Shown here in pieces: positions 1 to 12,232 of a stretch of DNA of 64,000 nucleotides. This stretch comes from Artemia franciscana (lineage: Eukaryota; Arthropoda; Branchiopoda; Anostraca; Artemiidae): assembly GCF_032884065.1 (NCBI RefSeq), contig NC_088864.1:22124994-22188993 (forward strand), given 5' to 3'. Below the pieces are notes generated by a model. The model searched no databases, had not been told where the DNA came from, and worked only from the letters and a program-made list of their open reading frames with translations. Numbering within the stretch: position 1 is the stretch's first letter; each line of letters opens with the position of its first letter. The position numbers were made by a program, and so were the translations under genes.

Positions 1-22
1 GCCTGTGTTCATTTTTTTTAAG

Positions 23-768
23 CGCTTCAAGCTGAAAGACTGAGCGAACTTTTCTTTAACTTCCTGACTTACATTATCCCAGTACATGAGCAGGCGGATG
101 GAGTTCACTTGTCCAAAGAGGAGCAGGTTATATTATCGTTCGTGCACTGTCTGTCAGGGTGTGACACAACGAACTTTTTTTTCGGCGTCGGGAAAGATTC
201 TTTCTTAAACACCGCGGCGTCTCCAACGTTTGCCACAAAAATGGTCTCTGTGACGGAGCGAATCAAGGGTGCAGAAGGGAAGCTTTCAGTCGACGCGTTT
301 AGAGAAGTTTACGACCTATCAAAATCCCTGGTGATTGAAATGCGCTGTAAACAGGCCGGTTTCAATTCACTGGCCAGTGTAAGGGCTTACATTTGGTGCC
401 AGAAACAAGAAGTGAGAAGACTGCCACCTTCTGACGACACCTTAAAGCCATGCATACGAAGAGCCATATTCGCTACACGGATAATCTTGTCGTCAGTACA
501 GGCTCGGCCGAGCATTCCAGATCCACTCCTCCATAAACGGAAGATGGCTGAAGGGGGAGTAGATGCGCTTGTCTCAAGCTATAAAGAAGCATCAAGCCTG
601 GAAGCTTACTGCAGATGCAAAAATGGAAGATGCCGGAAAGGCTGTAGCTGCTCAAAAATGAAAGGTTGCTGCAGCTTATGCTCCTGCCACTTAACGAAGA
701 GGGCGTGCAGGGAGTCTGATGTTGCCCCATCTGAATTCTCGGAAGAAGAAAAAGAGGAATATTTTTGA
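23..768 (+). CDS. 3' exon of an uncharacterised GCDT-motif / Cys-rich-tail protein
   Basis: The frame is open from base 23 to the TGA at 766-768. It is preceded by a pyrimidine-rich tract ending in AG at 21-22, which I read as a splice acceptor. The true exon therefore probably starts at 23 rather than at the internal TTG at 109, and the N-terminal exons lie outside the window. Early in the protein is HCLSGCDTTNFFFGVGKDSF, and in the middle an IRRA motif. The last 50 residues hold CRCKNGRCRKGCSCSK and CCSLCSC, a CXC/tesmin-like cysteine cluster, followed by an acidic tail. Proteins with this order (GCDT..FFG.GK, then IRRA, then Cys-rich tail) are common as uncharacterised, multicopy predictions in cnidarians and arthropods and are often transposon-associated. 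I do not know a named family. There are no frameshifts, so it is either a live gene or a young element copy. No AATAAA is obvious just downstream. Confidence 0.6.
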
Positions 769-2951
769 AAGTTTTATTTGATACCTTTTAATTTTAATTA
801 CAACAGGTCCCTAGTAGGTTACTATTACCCAATTTTACGGGCAGGCCGAGTAAGACAACTCCAGTGCGCCGACTGAATCTATCTGTGAAGCGGAATTCTT
901 TCATGTAGTAAATATCTCAGTGGTATCAGTGGCAAAAAAAAAAACATTCTAAAAAAAACACTTTTTTGAGTCAACATCTTTTTTAAACCTATTTTTATTT
1001 TTAAGTAAAAGTTAAAAATTTTAAAAAGTTAGGAAGTTTAAAGTATTCCTACCCTTTGGAGAAAAACAAAATTATGTCCCTTTTCACGATTCGGCTAGTG
1101 ATCATTTCAGTGACACTACAAAAAAATTGAAGACCTTTTAAAAATAAAAATAGTTTATATTTTTTAGCTCAAATTGTACAGAATTGAATGAACTTTCTTT
1201 TCGAATGTGAAAAAAAAAGTTCGTTACCTTGAAGGAATTTCGAGTTTTTAGCCTTTCTTTGAGATACTTGTCGAATTTTACAGCACTTATTTTGAAACTG
1301 CAGTAAATAGACAAAAAAAATAGTGTTTTTTTTTCAATTTAAAAATCATATTCTTGTAGATCTAGATCTCATCTTTCGATTGACATAACATTACGCCGGA
1401 TTCGTCAACCCCATAACTCGGAAAAAAAAATCCTGAATCGTCACGCTTAGTTATAGGCTAAATTTGGCGTTTTTGGCCTATATCTCAGAAACGCCCCAAA
1501 GGAGAACATACGCCCTACGATATTCGTTATCAGCATGGTCGACTACCCTAATATCCGTCCTCAGCATTTTTGTACCTTCCGGCATGGGTGGGTGCACGAT
1601 ACAGAATCTGGCGCTTTGACTAATAACGTCCCTGCCTTTTTATTCTCCTGATGTGGCAAGATGTAGTCTTTGGTTATATATAGCCTTATAAGACAATTAT
1701 CTATAATGTGTTAGAGGTAATTACTTGGCTAGAACAAAACAAGAGGAAGAAGAAAAGAAGGCCACACATAACGAGTGTGGTCAAATAAACGAAGGAAATC
1801 GGCTGATGTTGCTTTTAGATCAAGAGAAGCTATATGATTTATATGAAAATTGGATTACTTGTTTAGAAATTTTCTACTTACTCAGCGGTTCCATTCACTG
1901 CAACTGTCATTATCGAAAACGATAGTAATTACTATGCCAAAGAATCACAAACTTCACTTTTATATCAGTTCGTGATTCACTTTTCAAAAAAAGGAATAGT
2001 CAATATTTATTGTATTTCTAATTTACTGTTTCTTAATAGCTTCAAGACAAAAATGATTCTAGCCGCTTGACAAGTTTTTTGTTTTACTTCTGTCGATGAT
2101 TCAAAGGAATGGAGATAAAACAAAACTGGTTGTCATGGAAGACATGTTGAAAGATAATGACATGGACTGGAAAAAATTTGAACTTTCTCAAGTATCTTAT
2201 TTACTTATAATCATATTAGGCTTAGCTTACGGCATTCGCTAACTAAGAACTTTGCAGTATTTCGTAGATAAAACACGATTTACACTCCAACACAGGCCTC
2301 GTGAGCCTCGACAATACTTGTGCAAGTCATTAAGTTATGCGGACATTATGCCGATCTTATGATATAGAAAATATTTTCCTTTTTGTAAGACGTGATAGAT
2401 TCGGTTCTGAAAATCAGTTCTAGCAAAAAAGGGATTGAGATTGACCCAAATCCCTGGAGAACAGACTGTTAAGGTTAGAGTCCACGAGGAGGAGACTTTA
2501 AAACAAGGTAAGTTAATAAGTGACTAAATCTTCTATCCTGCCCATGAACTTGCAGGGATAAGTTACTCTAGGGACGGACCAGGAAAAGAACAAAAAATAT
2601 TATTGGTTTTAAACACAAATCACTTATACAACAAATACTCATAATATAAAAAAACGTAATTTCTCGTCGAAAAGCAGATATTTTCATAACTGAGAGATTT
2701 ATTCACTTAAGGTTTTTCTTTCCGGCGTAAATTTCGTAAGTTGTATTTCTGCCGTCAAACTGTTTTAATGTTTCAGCGTAAGATGGCAATTGTACTATTA
2801 GTCAATAGTGATGGAAATTTCTTAGATTGAAACATAGGTTGAAAAGGTTTCAAATAGATGTGAAAAGGGGAAGAGTCCCATTTTTACGCGATCTTAGATC
2901 ATTCCCTGCAAAGCAGTCTAAATAATAACAATATCCTGGCTTTTTGAATGG
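769..2951. other. AT-rich non-coding stretch, no gene recognised
   Basis: I see only AT-rich sequence with many A- and T-runs. The open frame at 1725-1925 is short, highly charged at its start and matches nothing I know. A possible 90-bp exon at 2418-2507 was considered and not accepted. Confidence 0.5.
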
Positions 2952-3480
2952 ATTAAATGAAAAAAAACTAGTTTTTTTTAACTGTAAGTAAGGAGCGACA
3001 TTAAAACTTAAAACGAACAGAAATTACTCCGTATATGAAATGGGTTGTCCCTCCTCAACGCCTCGCTCTTTACGCAAAAGTTTTTAATTGTTTTAAAAAG
3101 TAGAACTGTGGCTAAGAGTCAAACTTTAGTGTAAAGAGCGAGGGATTGCGGAGTGGACAACCCATTTCATATACGGAGTAATTTCTCTTCGTTTTAAGTT
3201 TTAATGTCGCTCCTTACTTTCAGTTAAAAAAACTGTTGTTTTTTATTTACTTTCTGAACGTTTTTGAATTAATGCATGTTTGATTTTGGCTCTCCGCACA
3301 TAAATTATTAAAATGAAATTTGCATATTAATTATTTTTTGGCTAAATGGCTTTCTCATTATTTTAATCGGAAGATTTTGAGAAAAAAGAGCGAGGGAGGA
3401 GGCCTAGTTGCCTCCCTCCCTAATAGCATAAAAGCTTATCGCTCCTTACACGAACAGTTCGTTACCACGAACTGTTTGAT
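2952..3480 (-). mobile_element. Hairpin-rich non-autonomous element, copy 1 (internally deleted)
   Basis: 2966-3235 is an imperfect palindrome of about 270 bp centred near 3100. Its arms begin and end with GTAAGGAGCGAC and its inverse. After it come fragments of the internal body (3240-3420), then the terminal short palindrome CAGTTCGTTACCACGAACTG at 3455-3474, with the outer edge ...TTTGAT at 3480. The middle of the full element, seen in copies 2, 5 and 7, is missing. It is non-coding and the open frame inside is incidental. Confidence 0.8.
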
Positions 3481-4081
3481 AGATCTGAATGTAATGATCC
3501 AGTGACGCAGCATTTTGTCCTTTCAGTGTGAGTTACAGCTCTAGGCTTGGCGCAAAATTGCATGTAACATAAACCTTAAAGCTTCCGAGGATGCTTATTG
3601 GATCGTAAATTGAGAGTTCTAGTCCATTTTTCGTAAGTCATAAGTGATTGTAATTTTAATGAAAACAAAATTGTTTTTTATATCTGGTCCTTTTGTTACT
3701 CCCTAGGGCATATAATACATACTTTGGGGTACCTATTATGAACTTTCTCTGTGTATGCTCAATTATGCGTATGAAGGAATTTTTAACGGGGGAAGGGATT
3801 ATCTGAGAGGGAATTGCTTGTAGGGGGAATTTTCCGGGGGTGAAACTCGCTCCCCTCAAAATAATGGGGGATTCATGTTCAGTGGGTGACTAACTAAAAT
3901 ATTCGGACATAAGTCGAACTGATTAAAATGAAATATACAAAAAGAAAAAGAAAACAGCTACTTCACTACCTGTTTAATACATTTATAGGAGTGAAAAGAA
4001 ACAGGAAGGAGCAAAATACAAAATAGTTTCATGCCTCTAAGTAGTCTTTTTTGTAGTTTGTTTTCAATTTTAATTTTGATC
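3481..4081. other. Spacer between two element copies, nothing recognised
   Basis: Unique-looking AT-rich sequence. A 67-codon open frame on the minus strand has no recognisable motif and I do not support it as a gene. Confidence 0.4.
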
Positions 4082-5780
4082 AAATAAAAAAAAAATTAAC
4101 TGAAAGTAAGGAGCGACATTAAAACTTAAAACGAACAGAAATTACTTCGTATATGAAACGGGCTGCTCCCTCCTCAACGCCCCGCTCTTTATGCTAAAGT
4201 TTGACACTTTCTCTCAACTCTACTTTTTAAACAGTAAAAAACTTTAGGGTAAAGATCGGGGCGTTGAGGAGGGAGCAGCCCCTTTCATATACGAAATAAT
4301 TTCTGTTCGTTTTAAGTTTTAATGTCGCTCCTTACTTTCAGTTAAAAAAAAACTTTTTTATTTAATTTCTGAACGTTTTAGAATTAATGCATGTTTTGAT
4401 TTTGACTCTCCGCAGACGAAAAATTAAAACGAAATTTGCATATTTATTTTTTTGGCTAAATTGTTTTCTCATAGTTTTGATCGAATGATTTTGGGAAAAA
4501 GGAACGGTTGAGGAAGCCTAATTGCCCCCCCCCCCCACCTTCAGTTTTTTTGGTTACTTAAAAAGATAACTAGAAGTTTTAAGTTTTTACAAACGTTTTT
4601 ATTAGTAAAATATATACGTAACTTACAAAATAGCTTACGTAACAAACTTCTGTATTCGTATGTTTTTATTATGTATATGTGGGGTTTACCCCCTCAGCAG
4701 TACCTCGCTCTTTACAATAAAGCTTAAGTTTTGTCCCAGTTCCTTAAGAATGGCCCCTGAATCACAAAGGCCGTAGAAAAATGTTGATATTACTAAAATA
4801 CTTTAGTGTAAAGAGCGAGGTATTAGGAGGAGGTCAACCCCTTATATGCGTAATAATTACTGTTCGTTTTAAGCTTTAATGCTGCTCCTTACTTTCAGAT
4901 GAAAAAACTTTTTCATATTTATTTTTCATTTTTTTTAAATAGTGCTAGAAAATCCTGCGCTCCCTTCATGGAAAATTTCTTCCCACATGACAAATTACTT
5001 TATTGTAATAAAGACCCAACAAGTCCTCCTCTTCTCAACAACTCCCCCCTCCCTGACCAAAAAAATCCCTCTGAAAACGTCTGTACACTTCCCAGTAACC
5101 ATTACTATATGTAAGCACTCGTCAAAGTTTGTAACTTGTAGCTCCTCCCACGGGGACTGTGGGGGAGTAACTAGTCCTCAAAGACATAGTTATAAGGTTT
5201 TTCGACTATGTTGAATAAAAAGGCTATCTCAGAATTTTGATCCGGTGACCTTGGGAAAATTGGGAGGGGGCCTAGGTGCCTTCCATTTTTTGGTCACAAA
5301 AAGGGCACTAGAACTTTTCATTTCCATTAGAGTGAGCCCTCTTGCAAAATTCTAGAATCACTGGGTCGATACGATCACCCCTGGGAAAAAAAACAAAAAA
5401 CAAACAAACAAACAAATAAACATGCATCCGCGATCTGCCTTCTGGCAAAAAATACAAAATTCCACATTTTTGTAGATAGGAGCTTGAAACTTCTACAGTA
5501 TGGTTTAATGATACGCTGAATCTGATGGTGTGATTTTCGTTAAGATTTTACGACTTTTAGAGGGTGTTTTCCGCTATTTTCTAAAATAAGGCAAATTTTT
5601 TCAGGCTCGTAACTTTTGATTGGTAAGACTAAACTTGATTTAACTTATATATTTAAAATCAGGATTAAAATGCGATTCTTTTGATGTAGCTATTGCTATC
5701 AAAATTCCATTTGTCAGAGTTTTGGTTACTATTGAGCCGGATCGCTCCTTACTACAGCTCGTTACCACGAACTGTTTGAT
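4082..5780 (-). mobile_element. Hairpin-rich non-autonomous element, copy 2 (near full length)
   Basis: Inverse orientation, about 1.7 kb. The order from the left is: large foldback (4096-4350); AT-rich body with the 'tgcggagag' tract; a second, weaker palindromic module (about 4600-4900) with GCTCTTTAC and its inverse; G-rich/C-rich tracts with CCCC runs; the ACAAACAAAC tract (about 5390-5425); and the terminal palindrome at about 5753-5774, ending TTTGAT at 5780. No open frame resembles a transposase or Rep protein, so mobilisation would need another element. Copies 5 and 7 have the same order on the other strand. Confidence 0.85.
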
Positions 5781-8700
5781 TTGACTGCTTATTGTTGTGC
5801 AGAAGCGACACTTGGCTTTATTCTGCTTTTTCCCGTTTTTCCTAGTCCAGCAATTTTAGCTTGTTGCTAGAAAGTGGCAAGCTTATAACCTTCACGGTTT
5901 TATGGAAAGAGGGGATCCCATGCCAAACTGATGAATATAACAATAAGTTCGGGAAAAGTGCGTGTAATTCTTGCCTAGGGCCAAAAAGGATGGTTTCCCC
6001 TATTAATTGAGCTAGAACCTACAGTGCGTGAGTTGAAGTGGAGTTTCATAGTATATATTGGAGAGGACTATCTCATGCTTTCCTTCAATTGAGCCATTTT
6101 TTTGCTCTCGCCTGGAAATCTCCGTTCTAGAAGGTAAGTACCAGTTTCAAGTCGAAGTTTGACTAACCATGAACTAACACTGAAGTCTTTCTTTGATCCT
6201 TTCTAATTATTAATGTTCGCGATTCCATATGTGGTAAGAAGTTGTATTTCTGAAAAATTGACAGATAGGTTTTTTCAACTCAAATCAAGAGTCCTTAATG
6301 GGCTGATCAAAATGTATGAGATTTTTTTTTTATGTGCTATAATTCATTTGTGCTAAACACCATTTTAGAAACTTTTATGGGGTGACAAAACTCAGTTTCG
6401 TGGCATACATTAGAAAAAAAAACTAGTTTAAATTTAAGACAAGGGAAGGACATGCAAGTAACATAGGGAAACTCTGACTGGGTCAGTTTTGTGATGAGGG
6501 ATTGGTATATATTGATAGTCCATGCACCTGTTACATGTTTACGATGTATTTGAGAATATAAAAAATTCTATTTTACATCCACTATGGAGAGGAACGTGAA
6601 AGCAAGAGTAAATTTTCAAAGCATGGTTATCTTCTTGGTTGAAGGGTTAGACACACCATGCTGACAACCTTAACGCTATGGTAAGCAACAGAACAAAAGA
6701 TTTAAAGAAAATTATGCACAAACATATATGATACATCACGTATTTTGATTTAGCTCAATGCTCCCCTCAAAAATCTCTGAAAGCTTCGATTTTATATCCA
6801 CTGCGGACAGGAACGTGAAAGCAAGAGTAAATTTTCAAAGCATGGTTATCTTCTTGGTTGAAGGGCTAGACACACCATACTGACAACCTTAACGCTATGG
6901 TAAGCAACAGAACAAAAGATTGTTGTCCAATTTTAAAGACAATGGAAGAACATGTAGGAAACAGCTGGCTGTTGTGCCTTGGCCATCTTTGCGATGAGGA
7001 GCTGTCATCTTCTTCTACTCAGTATACTATTATTTACTTCTGATATTGAGGGTACGAGAAACTAGTTCTTTATGTTAGCTTAGGAGAAGGATGTGCAAGC
7101 AATTATAGATTGTTAGAGCACGGTAATATCTTTTTGGTTCACGGGTTATATTTACTGTTTTGGATATTTTGATTTTTGATTTTAGAACTTTTACTGCTGC
7201 AACACTTTTGTTGGCAATGGCAACAATAGATTGATGCAACACTTCACATTGCCAAGCCAACGTAAATCGAGTTTGTTGGTTTGGTTTGTTCCACGTTTTT
7301 CTTAGTCATTAATAGTAATTTCAATTTCAAAATAAAAGGGGAACGCCCTTAAAATGGGTGTGATCTTTATGAAAACTTCTCTGTCAGATTCAACACGTCT
7401 GCATACCTCAAGAAAATAATAATTGTTGGTTTGGGTTTTATATCACCAGGATTTATGGTATGGAGTAAGCTTGTGAGGAAATGGGGATGGGGCTATTTCG
7501 AATGAAAATTTTTAATCTCAGTACTCTTTTTAGTACCAAAGGAAATATTGCAGGGTGAGGTGCGATGTTGGCGATTTTGTGCCATAATACGATGCTTTGG
7601 TCAAAAATGGGGCCAAGATACTAACGAACAAAAATTCTAAGACGGATGACAAGTTTTATTTACTAAAAACAAAATAACTTCCCAGTTTCTTCGCTAATAC
7701 GACTTATTTGTATTTTCCGTCCCTAAACGCTACGTAATTTTTATTATTCCGTCCCTAAATGCTACAGTCAACCAGTAGTAATAAAAAATGAAAAGAAGTT
7801 CTCTCAGACATATGATTTTGAATTGAAAAGTCCGTTTTAGGTAACAAAAAGAACGTACATCCAAGTGCCTCTTGTGCTCACGAAATACGGTTTTGATCCG
7901 AGTACTGCAAAAATAACAGTGAAAAACCTTTTAGGGATAAAACATCGGTGAGTTTAAAACCGTATATTAAAATATTACACAAAATATCCAGTTTTCAGAA
8001 ACATGATGTAAACGGTGACACATTTGTCCCGAAACTATATGTATTCTCCACAAAACGAAGAGGTTTTACAGTAAATAATTTGGTGGTTTTCTTTTAAATA
8101 GTGAATACTTGCGCACAGCAGTACTTATCAAACTGATTATCGAATTCTGAAGGGGAGCTTTGAAAGTTTTTTTTTTTTTTACAAGGGGGACTATTAAATT
8201 TTTAGCTTTGAAGGTTTGTTCAAAAGTATTTTGTTTTTCCCTAATCTCCAAACTGTTATTGGGAAGTATTTCAACAGGGCTGGCAACATTCACTTACGCA
8301 GCATGAGGGGGGAGGTTCATCCATTGCTCATTTTTAATCTTTCAATAAAGTTTTCTATGATTTTGCTAACTTTCATAGAACTTGCTTAATCATTTTTTTG
8401 GATAAGCAGAAAATAAAGCCTAATATTAATTAAATTAAAAAAAATTTATAAGTTTTACCATTAAACTTAACAGGAATTATCTTCATAACTCCCTCTCTCG
8501 GCGAAAAGCTCAACTTTTGACATATTAAAGGTTTATGAAATATAATTGACAAAGTTAGCTAGTAATCAAAAATTTTTTGTTTAGCTATTCCTTTTTGATG
8601 CATTCGTCCCCTTGTCCATGGTAAAAAGAAAAGAAACAAAAAAGAAAATTCTTGTTCGGAAATTTATTATAAAATGCCGAGTTATTTTTCGTCGAACCCT

Positions 8701-9152
8701 TTTTGTATTAACTTCACTCTTCATTTCCATGTTAAACATGCATTTTGTAATTTAATTGTTTTTAAGTTTAAATAAATATACACCAACTATCAAGGGGAAA
8801 GTCAAGTAATGTTTCTATGGGGAGGGGAGGAGACGTTGCCTTAAACCCCAAAGAGTACATCTTAAGTCCTTATTTTATAACTTTCATCGAGAAGTCGTTT
8901 AGGTAGATACTGAGGAAGGGGACAGTTCACTCTCTGAATCTCCCTTTACTGGAAGCGACTGGAAGGAACATATTAGGAGAGGTCATTCAATTTGGAAACT
9001 GAGAGGAGGGGCGGAGGTAATACCCCAATTTCGTAGATTTTTTCCTTGTAAAATAGAAGATCACATTTATTTGCTTAGGGGCATAGAGATGAGAGGGGTT
9101 TGGGCATACCCAAAGAGTGAAACATCCCCGGTGGATCCATCTATTAGATCCA
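5781..9152. other. AT-rich non-coding stretch with one local tandem repeat
   Basis: Apart from the repeat at 6570-7160 I find no coding signal. The frames at 7075-7260 (-) and 8066-8293 (-) are Lys/Asn/Ile-rich products of AT-rich sequence. The tract 8160-8180 is a T-run. Confidence 0.45.
6570..7160. repeat. Direct repeat, about 219-bp period (two good copies, one weak)
   Basis: 6571-6704 and 6790-6922 are nearly identical, sharing GGAACGTGAAAGCAAGAGTA at 6591 and 6810. A third, more diverged relative is around 7070-7160. The flanks at 6440-6480 and 6945-6990 also resemble each other, which suggests a higher-order unit of about 500 bp. Confidence 0.8.
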
Positions 9153-9629
9153 TGAGCAGCATTAAAACTTAAAATGAACAGAAATTATTACGCATATGAT
9201 GGGTTTACCTCCTCGTAATTACTCTCGCTCTTTAAGCTAAAGTATTTTTAGTAATTTCAACTATTTATTCTACGGACTTTGTGATTCAGGCGTCATTCTT
9301 AAGGAATTGGGACAAAATTTGAGCTTTAGGGTAAAGAGTGAGGTATTGACGAAAGGGTGACCCCCCTTATGTACGCAGTAAAAACATACGAACATAGAAG
9401 TTCGTTATGGAAGTTAATTCGCAAGTTACGTATATTTTTACTGTTTACTCTTTACTTAAGTTTTTTACTGTTTTAAAAAGTAGAGTTAAGAGAAAGAGTC
9501 GAACTTTATCGTAAAGAGTGGGGTGTTGAGGAGGAAAAGCCCCTTTCATATACGGAGTAATTTCTGTTTGTTTTAAGTTTTAATGTCGCTCCTTACTTTT
9601 AGTTAAAAAAAAACTTCTTTTTTTATTTG
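9153..9629 (+). mobile_element. Hairpin-rich non-autonomous element, copy 3 (fragment)
   Basis: Starts at the internal GCAGCATTAAAACTTAAAA module, runs through the first internal palindrome (about 9210-9400), then jumps to the right half of the terminal foldback ending GTCGCTCCTTACTTTTAG at about 9602. The AT-rich body between them is deleted. Confidence 0.75.
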
Positions 9630-11137
9630 ATAACACAGAGATCAGTTTTGGTTCCAAGTGTCATAATAAAAACTTAGAGATAGATGTCGGAATTAAGGCG
9701 CCAAAAACCTCATGAAAATGGACCAGTTTCTAGTTATGCACCCCTTGCGACTCAAATTTTCATTCTTAAGCAATTACTGCGTAATCAATAATTTACTTAT
9801 AAGAAAGAAGATAAAACTGAAAAAATTTAAAAAGAATTCCACGCAACTAAAAGCGGTATTATTACTTAAAACAAATGAAAAGTGTTCTAAATCTGATAGA
9901 AATTGCTTCCCTCTTCTCAATCCCTGCTTTTCCACTAAAGCTTAATGTTACCTTTACTGTAAAATTATTATAATATATCAAAATTATTATAAATTATAAT
10001 AAACTATTATTAAAAATTATTATTAAAAATTATTATTAAAAAATTATTATTAAAAAATTATTATAATATATCAAAATTATTATAAAATTATTATAATATA
10101 TCAGCTTGTTGGTAATTGCAAGTGTTTGATTTAACTGTTGGTCTTTGAAAAAAGTTGAGCTGAATTTTTTTACTTTTTAGACCTCTATTATGGAGCAATT
10201 ACTTATTCTTGAAGTATTGTGATAAAGATTTCACCTTTGAAAATGTGCTTTGATTTTCTCAAAGCGTTTGTTAGACATAAGTGTAAAGACAAGAACGTAT
10301 CCAGGATTTTTTGGGGGCAGGGGGGTGCTTTTTGTAAAAGATCAAAATTCTGTTTATGTTTATTTTTGTTACGTTTTTTGAAGTTAGAAAAAATTTCGTT
10401 GGGAAACTAATTGTTTTCGTTTCAAACCCACTAATCTCCATCCCTAGACACGGACTTGCGTAGAGAATAGGAGATTGACGAGGTGGAAGCCTTCCTAATA
10501 CGAGAAAAACATTGTATTTAGGGATTTTCTTTCTGTTTTAGGTAGACATGTCGCTTTATTTGTTTCATGCAAAAAAGCTATCTTTTTGCAATTGTGCAAT
10601 AAAAATTACGGAATCGTGGATCATCTTATTATGTTTGTTTGCGTATCTTTTTCTTCTGCTAATACACTCACAGTTGTGTCCCATTTTCCTGTGATGGAAA
10701 CTACCCTTAGCCTGTAACGTACGTACAAATTTACTGGGCGAGGGAACTTTTCCAAAGAGTGTAAGAAAGAAAATCGGTAGATCATAAAGAAAGCGCAAAC
10801 AATTATAGGAAAAAGGTTTGAAATTCGAGTTTTTCTGGGGGGAGGGCATAGTCCCAAAACCTACCTTCGTATTTATACCGTCCCTCAGTTCATTGAAATG
10901 GAATTATTAAATACACAAAATTTTGAATTGTGTCACCTTTCTGCTCCATCAAGCGTTTTCACCAGTACGTAATTAACTTTACTATATTCTAAGTCCACCC
11001 ATTCATTGTTTGAATGTTTTACTCTTTCATGCTCGCTGTTCCGCCCCTAATTTGGAAGCTTCCTGTGCCTGATTGGTATACCATACGAACGCTTGTATTT
11101 TACCAGTTTAAGCATCAGTTAGTAGAAATTGATCGTG
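9630..11137. other. Non-coding stretch with an AT-rich simple repeat
   Basis: Contains the AT repeat at 9960-10105 and no recognisable gene. Overlapping minus-strand frames at 10565-10857 have no motif. This would lie directly upstream of the candidate signal-peptide exon at 11138. Confidence 0.4.
9960..10105. repeat. AT-rich tandem repeat (AAATTATTAT-type)
   Basis: Repeated short units such as AAAATTATTATTA and AATTATTATAATATATC over about 145 bp, composed only of A and T except near the ends. Confidence 0.9.
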
Positions 11138-11201
11138 ATGAATAGTATTGTTCTTAGACTTGTCTTCGGAACTGTGATCTCTTTCAGAGCGTTCACTTGT
11201 G
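11138..11201 (+). CDS. Candidate first coding exon with a signal-peptide-like sequence
   Basis: ATG at 11138 opens a 21-codon frame, MNSIVLRLVFGTVISFRAFT then C. It is moderately hydrophobic and signal-peptide-like, although it contains two arginines. It ends with one base of the next codon directly before GTGAGT at 11202, a consensus splice donor, giving intron phase 1. An arthropod initiator-like TCAGTT lies about 25 bases upstream of the ATG. The phase matches the candidate exon at 27183 and the VWC exon at 29537, so it could be the start of that gene. The evidence is only compositional and positional. The alternative is chance. Confidence 0.25.
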
Positions 11202-11355
11202 GTGAGTTCCAGTCACTATATGCCCAGTGGTCCCTCACTGAGGGTAGTCCTCACTCTCAGTGAAAGGGAAATTTTGTAGCCCGGGTCGGTAAATATTTTG
11301 CGGTTTACATAATTTACTTACCAATAAAGTGAACATACCACTCGATACCTTTTTT

Positions 11356-11792
11356 GGTCAATGTTCCTATTACCTAAACAATTGTTTAGGGTCAGGAAAC
11401 TACCGCAAACTCACCGTTATGGAGTTATTATATATTTGCACATTAGGGGGGTGGGGGGTAAAGCATAGCATATATTAAATACAGCAATGGTTGGTTTACG
11501 TGTTTAAATATATGCTATGCTTTACCCCCACCCCCCTAATGTGCAAATATCTAGCCCAAATTGGTTCCTAAACTACTACAGATTCGTGATTTCAAATATC
11601 CGATCAACGAAAACGGAAATGATTGCAATTATATATGGGTAAATACAAGAATATTTGGGCCGGAATAACTCCATAACGGTGAGTTTGCGGTAGTTTTGCA
11701 AGAGAGAAAAGATCTTCCAAAATTCAAAAGGCATCTATTAACAATAGTTTCATGACCCTAAACAATTTTTCAGGTAATAGGAACATTGACCC
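11356..11792. mobile_element. Foldback element with nested inverted repeats
   Basis: The outer arms are GGTCAATGTTCCTATTACCT... at 11356 and its inverse ending at about 11792. They include AACTCACCGTTATGGAGTTA and its inverse at about 11670. Inside is a second, very well conserved palindrome: about 11435-11470 pairs with 11510-11550 (TTTGCACATTAGGGGGGTGG against its complement), with a loop of about 35 bases. Non-coding, MITE or foldback type. Confidence 0.85.
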
Positions 11793-11802
11793 CTTTTTAT
11801 GT

Positions 11803-12232
11803 TCTTAACGGATATTAATAATCGCTTCTATCACAAATTCAAATTTAAGCACTCTCTGAGCTCTTGAAAATGACCAAAATATGGGGGATAAAAAAACTTA
11901 AAACATTTGTCTCAAACCTTAAAACAGTGGTCTCAAACTTACTTTTTCAGTATAAATCCATTTATTTTAACGTTATATAACCCAAAAGCACTGATTTTCC
12001 ACGATTAAGCTGGATAAACAAATTTTATTTGGCCGTTTATGCCGTTTTCTTCTCCCTTGACACCGAATTTCCAATTAAAGTATTAGTTTTGGTTGTTGAG
12101 GATAATACTACGTTTTCTCAGCGTAAAAATTGCTTATAGTTAGGTTAGTTTGTTTAGGTTAGGTAAAAAAGTGCTTAAATTTGAATTTGCGATAGAAGCA
12201 ATTATTATATTTGCAAAGAACATAAAAAAATA
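11803..12232. mobile_element. Second foldback element, about 60-bp arms
   Basis: TTATGTTCTTAACGGATATT... at 11806-11862 pairs with its inverse at about 12172-12228, including GCTTCTATC/GATAGAAGC and TTCAAATTTAAGCAC with its complement. It adjoins the previous foldback and may be part of one composite insertion. A TTAGG-like run (12138-12168) lies inside. Confidence 0.7.

Noticed and set aside
2418-2507. Possible 90-bp exon (LAKKGLRLTQIPGEQTVKVR...) before a perfect GTAAGT donor
   Set aside because: The acceptor has a poor pyrimidine tract and there is no neighbouring exon or domain. Kept only as a note.
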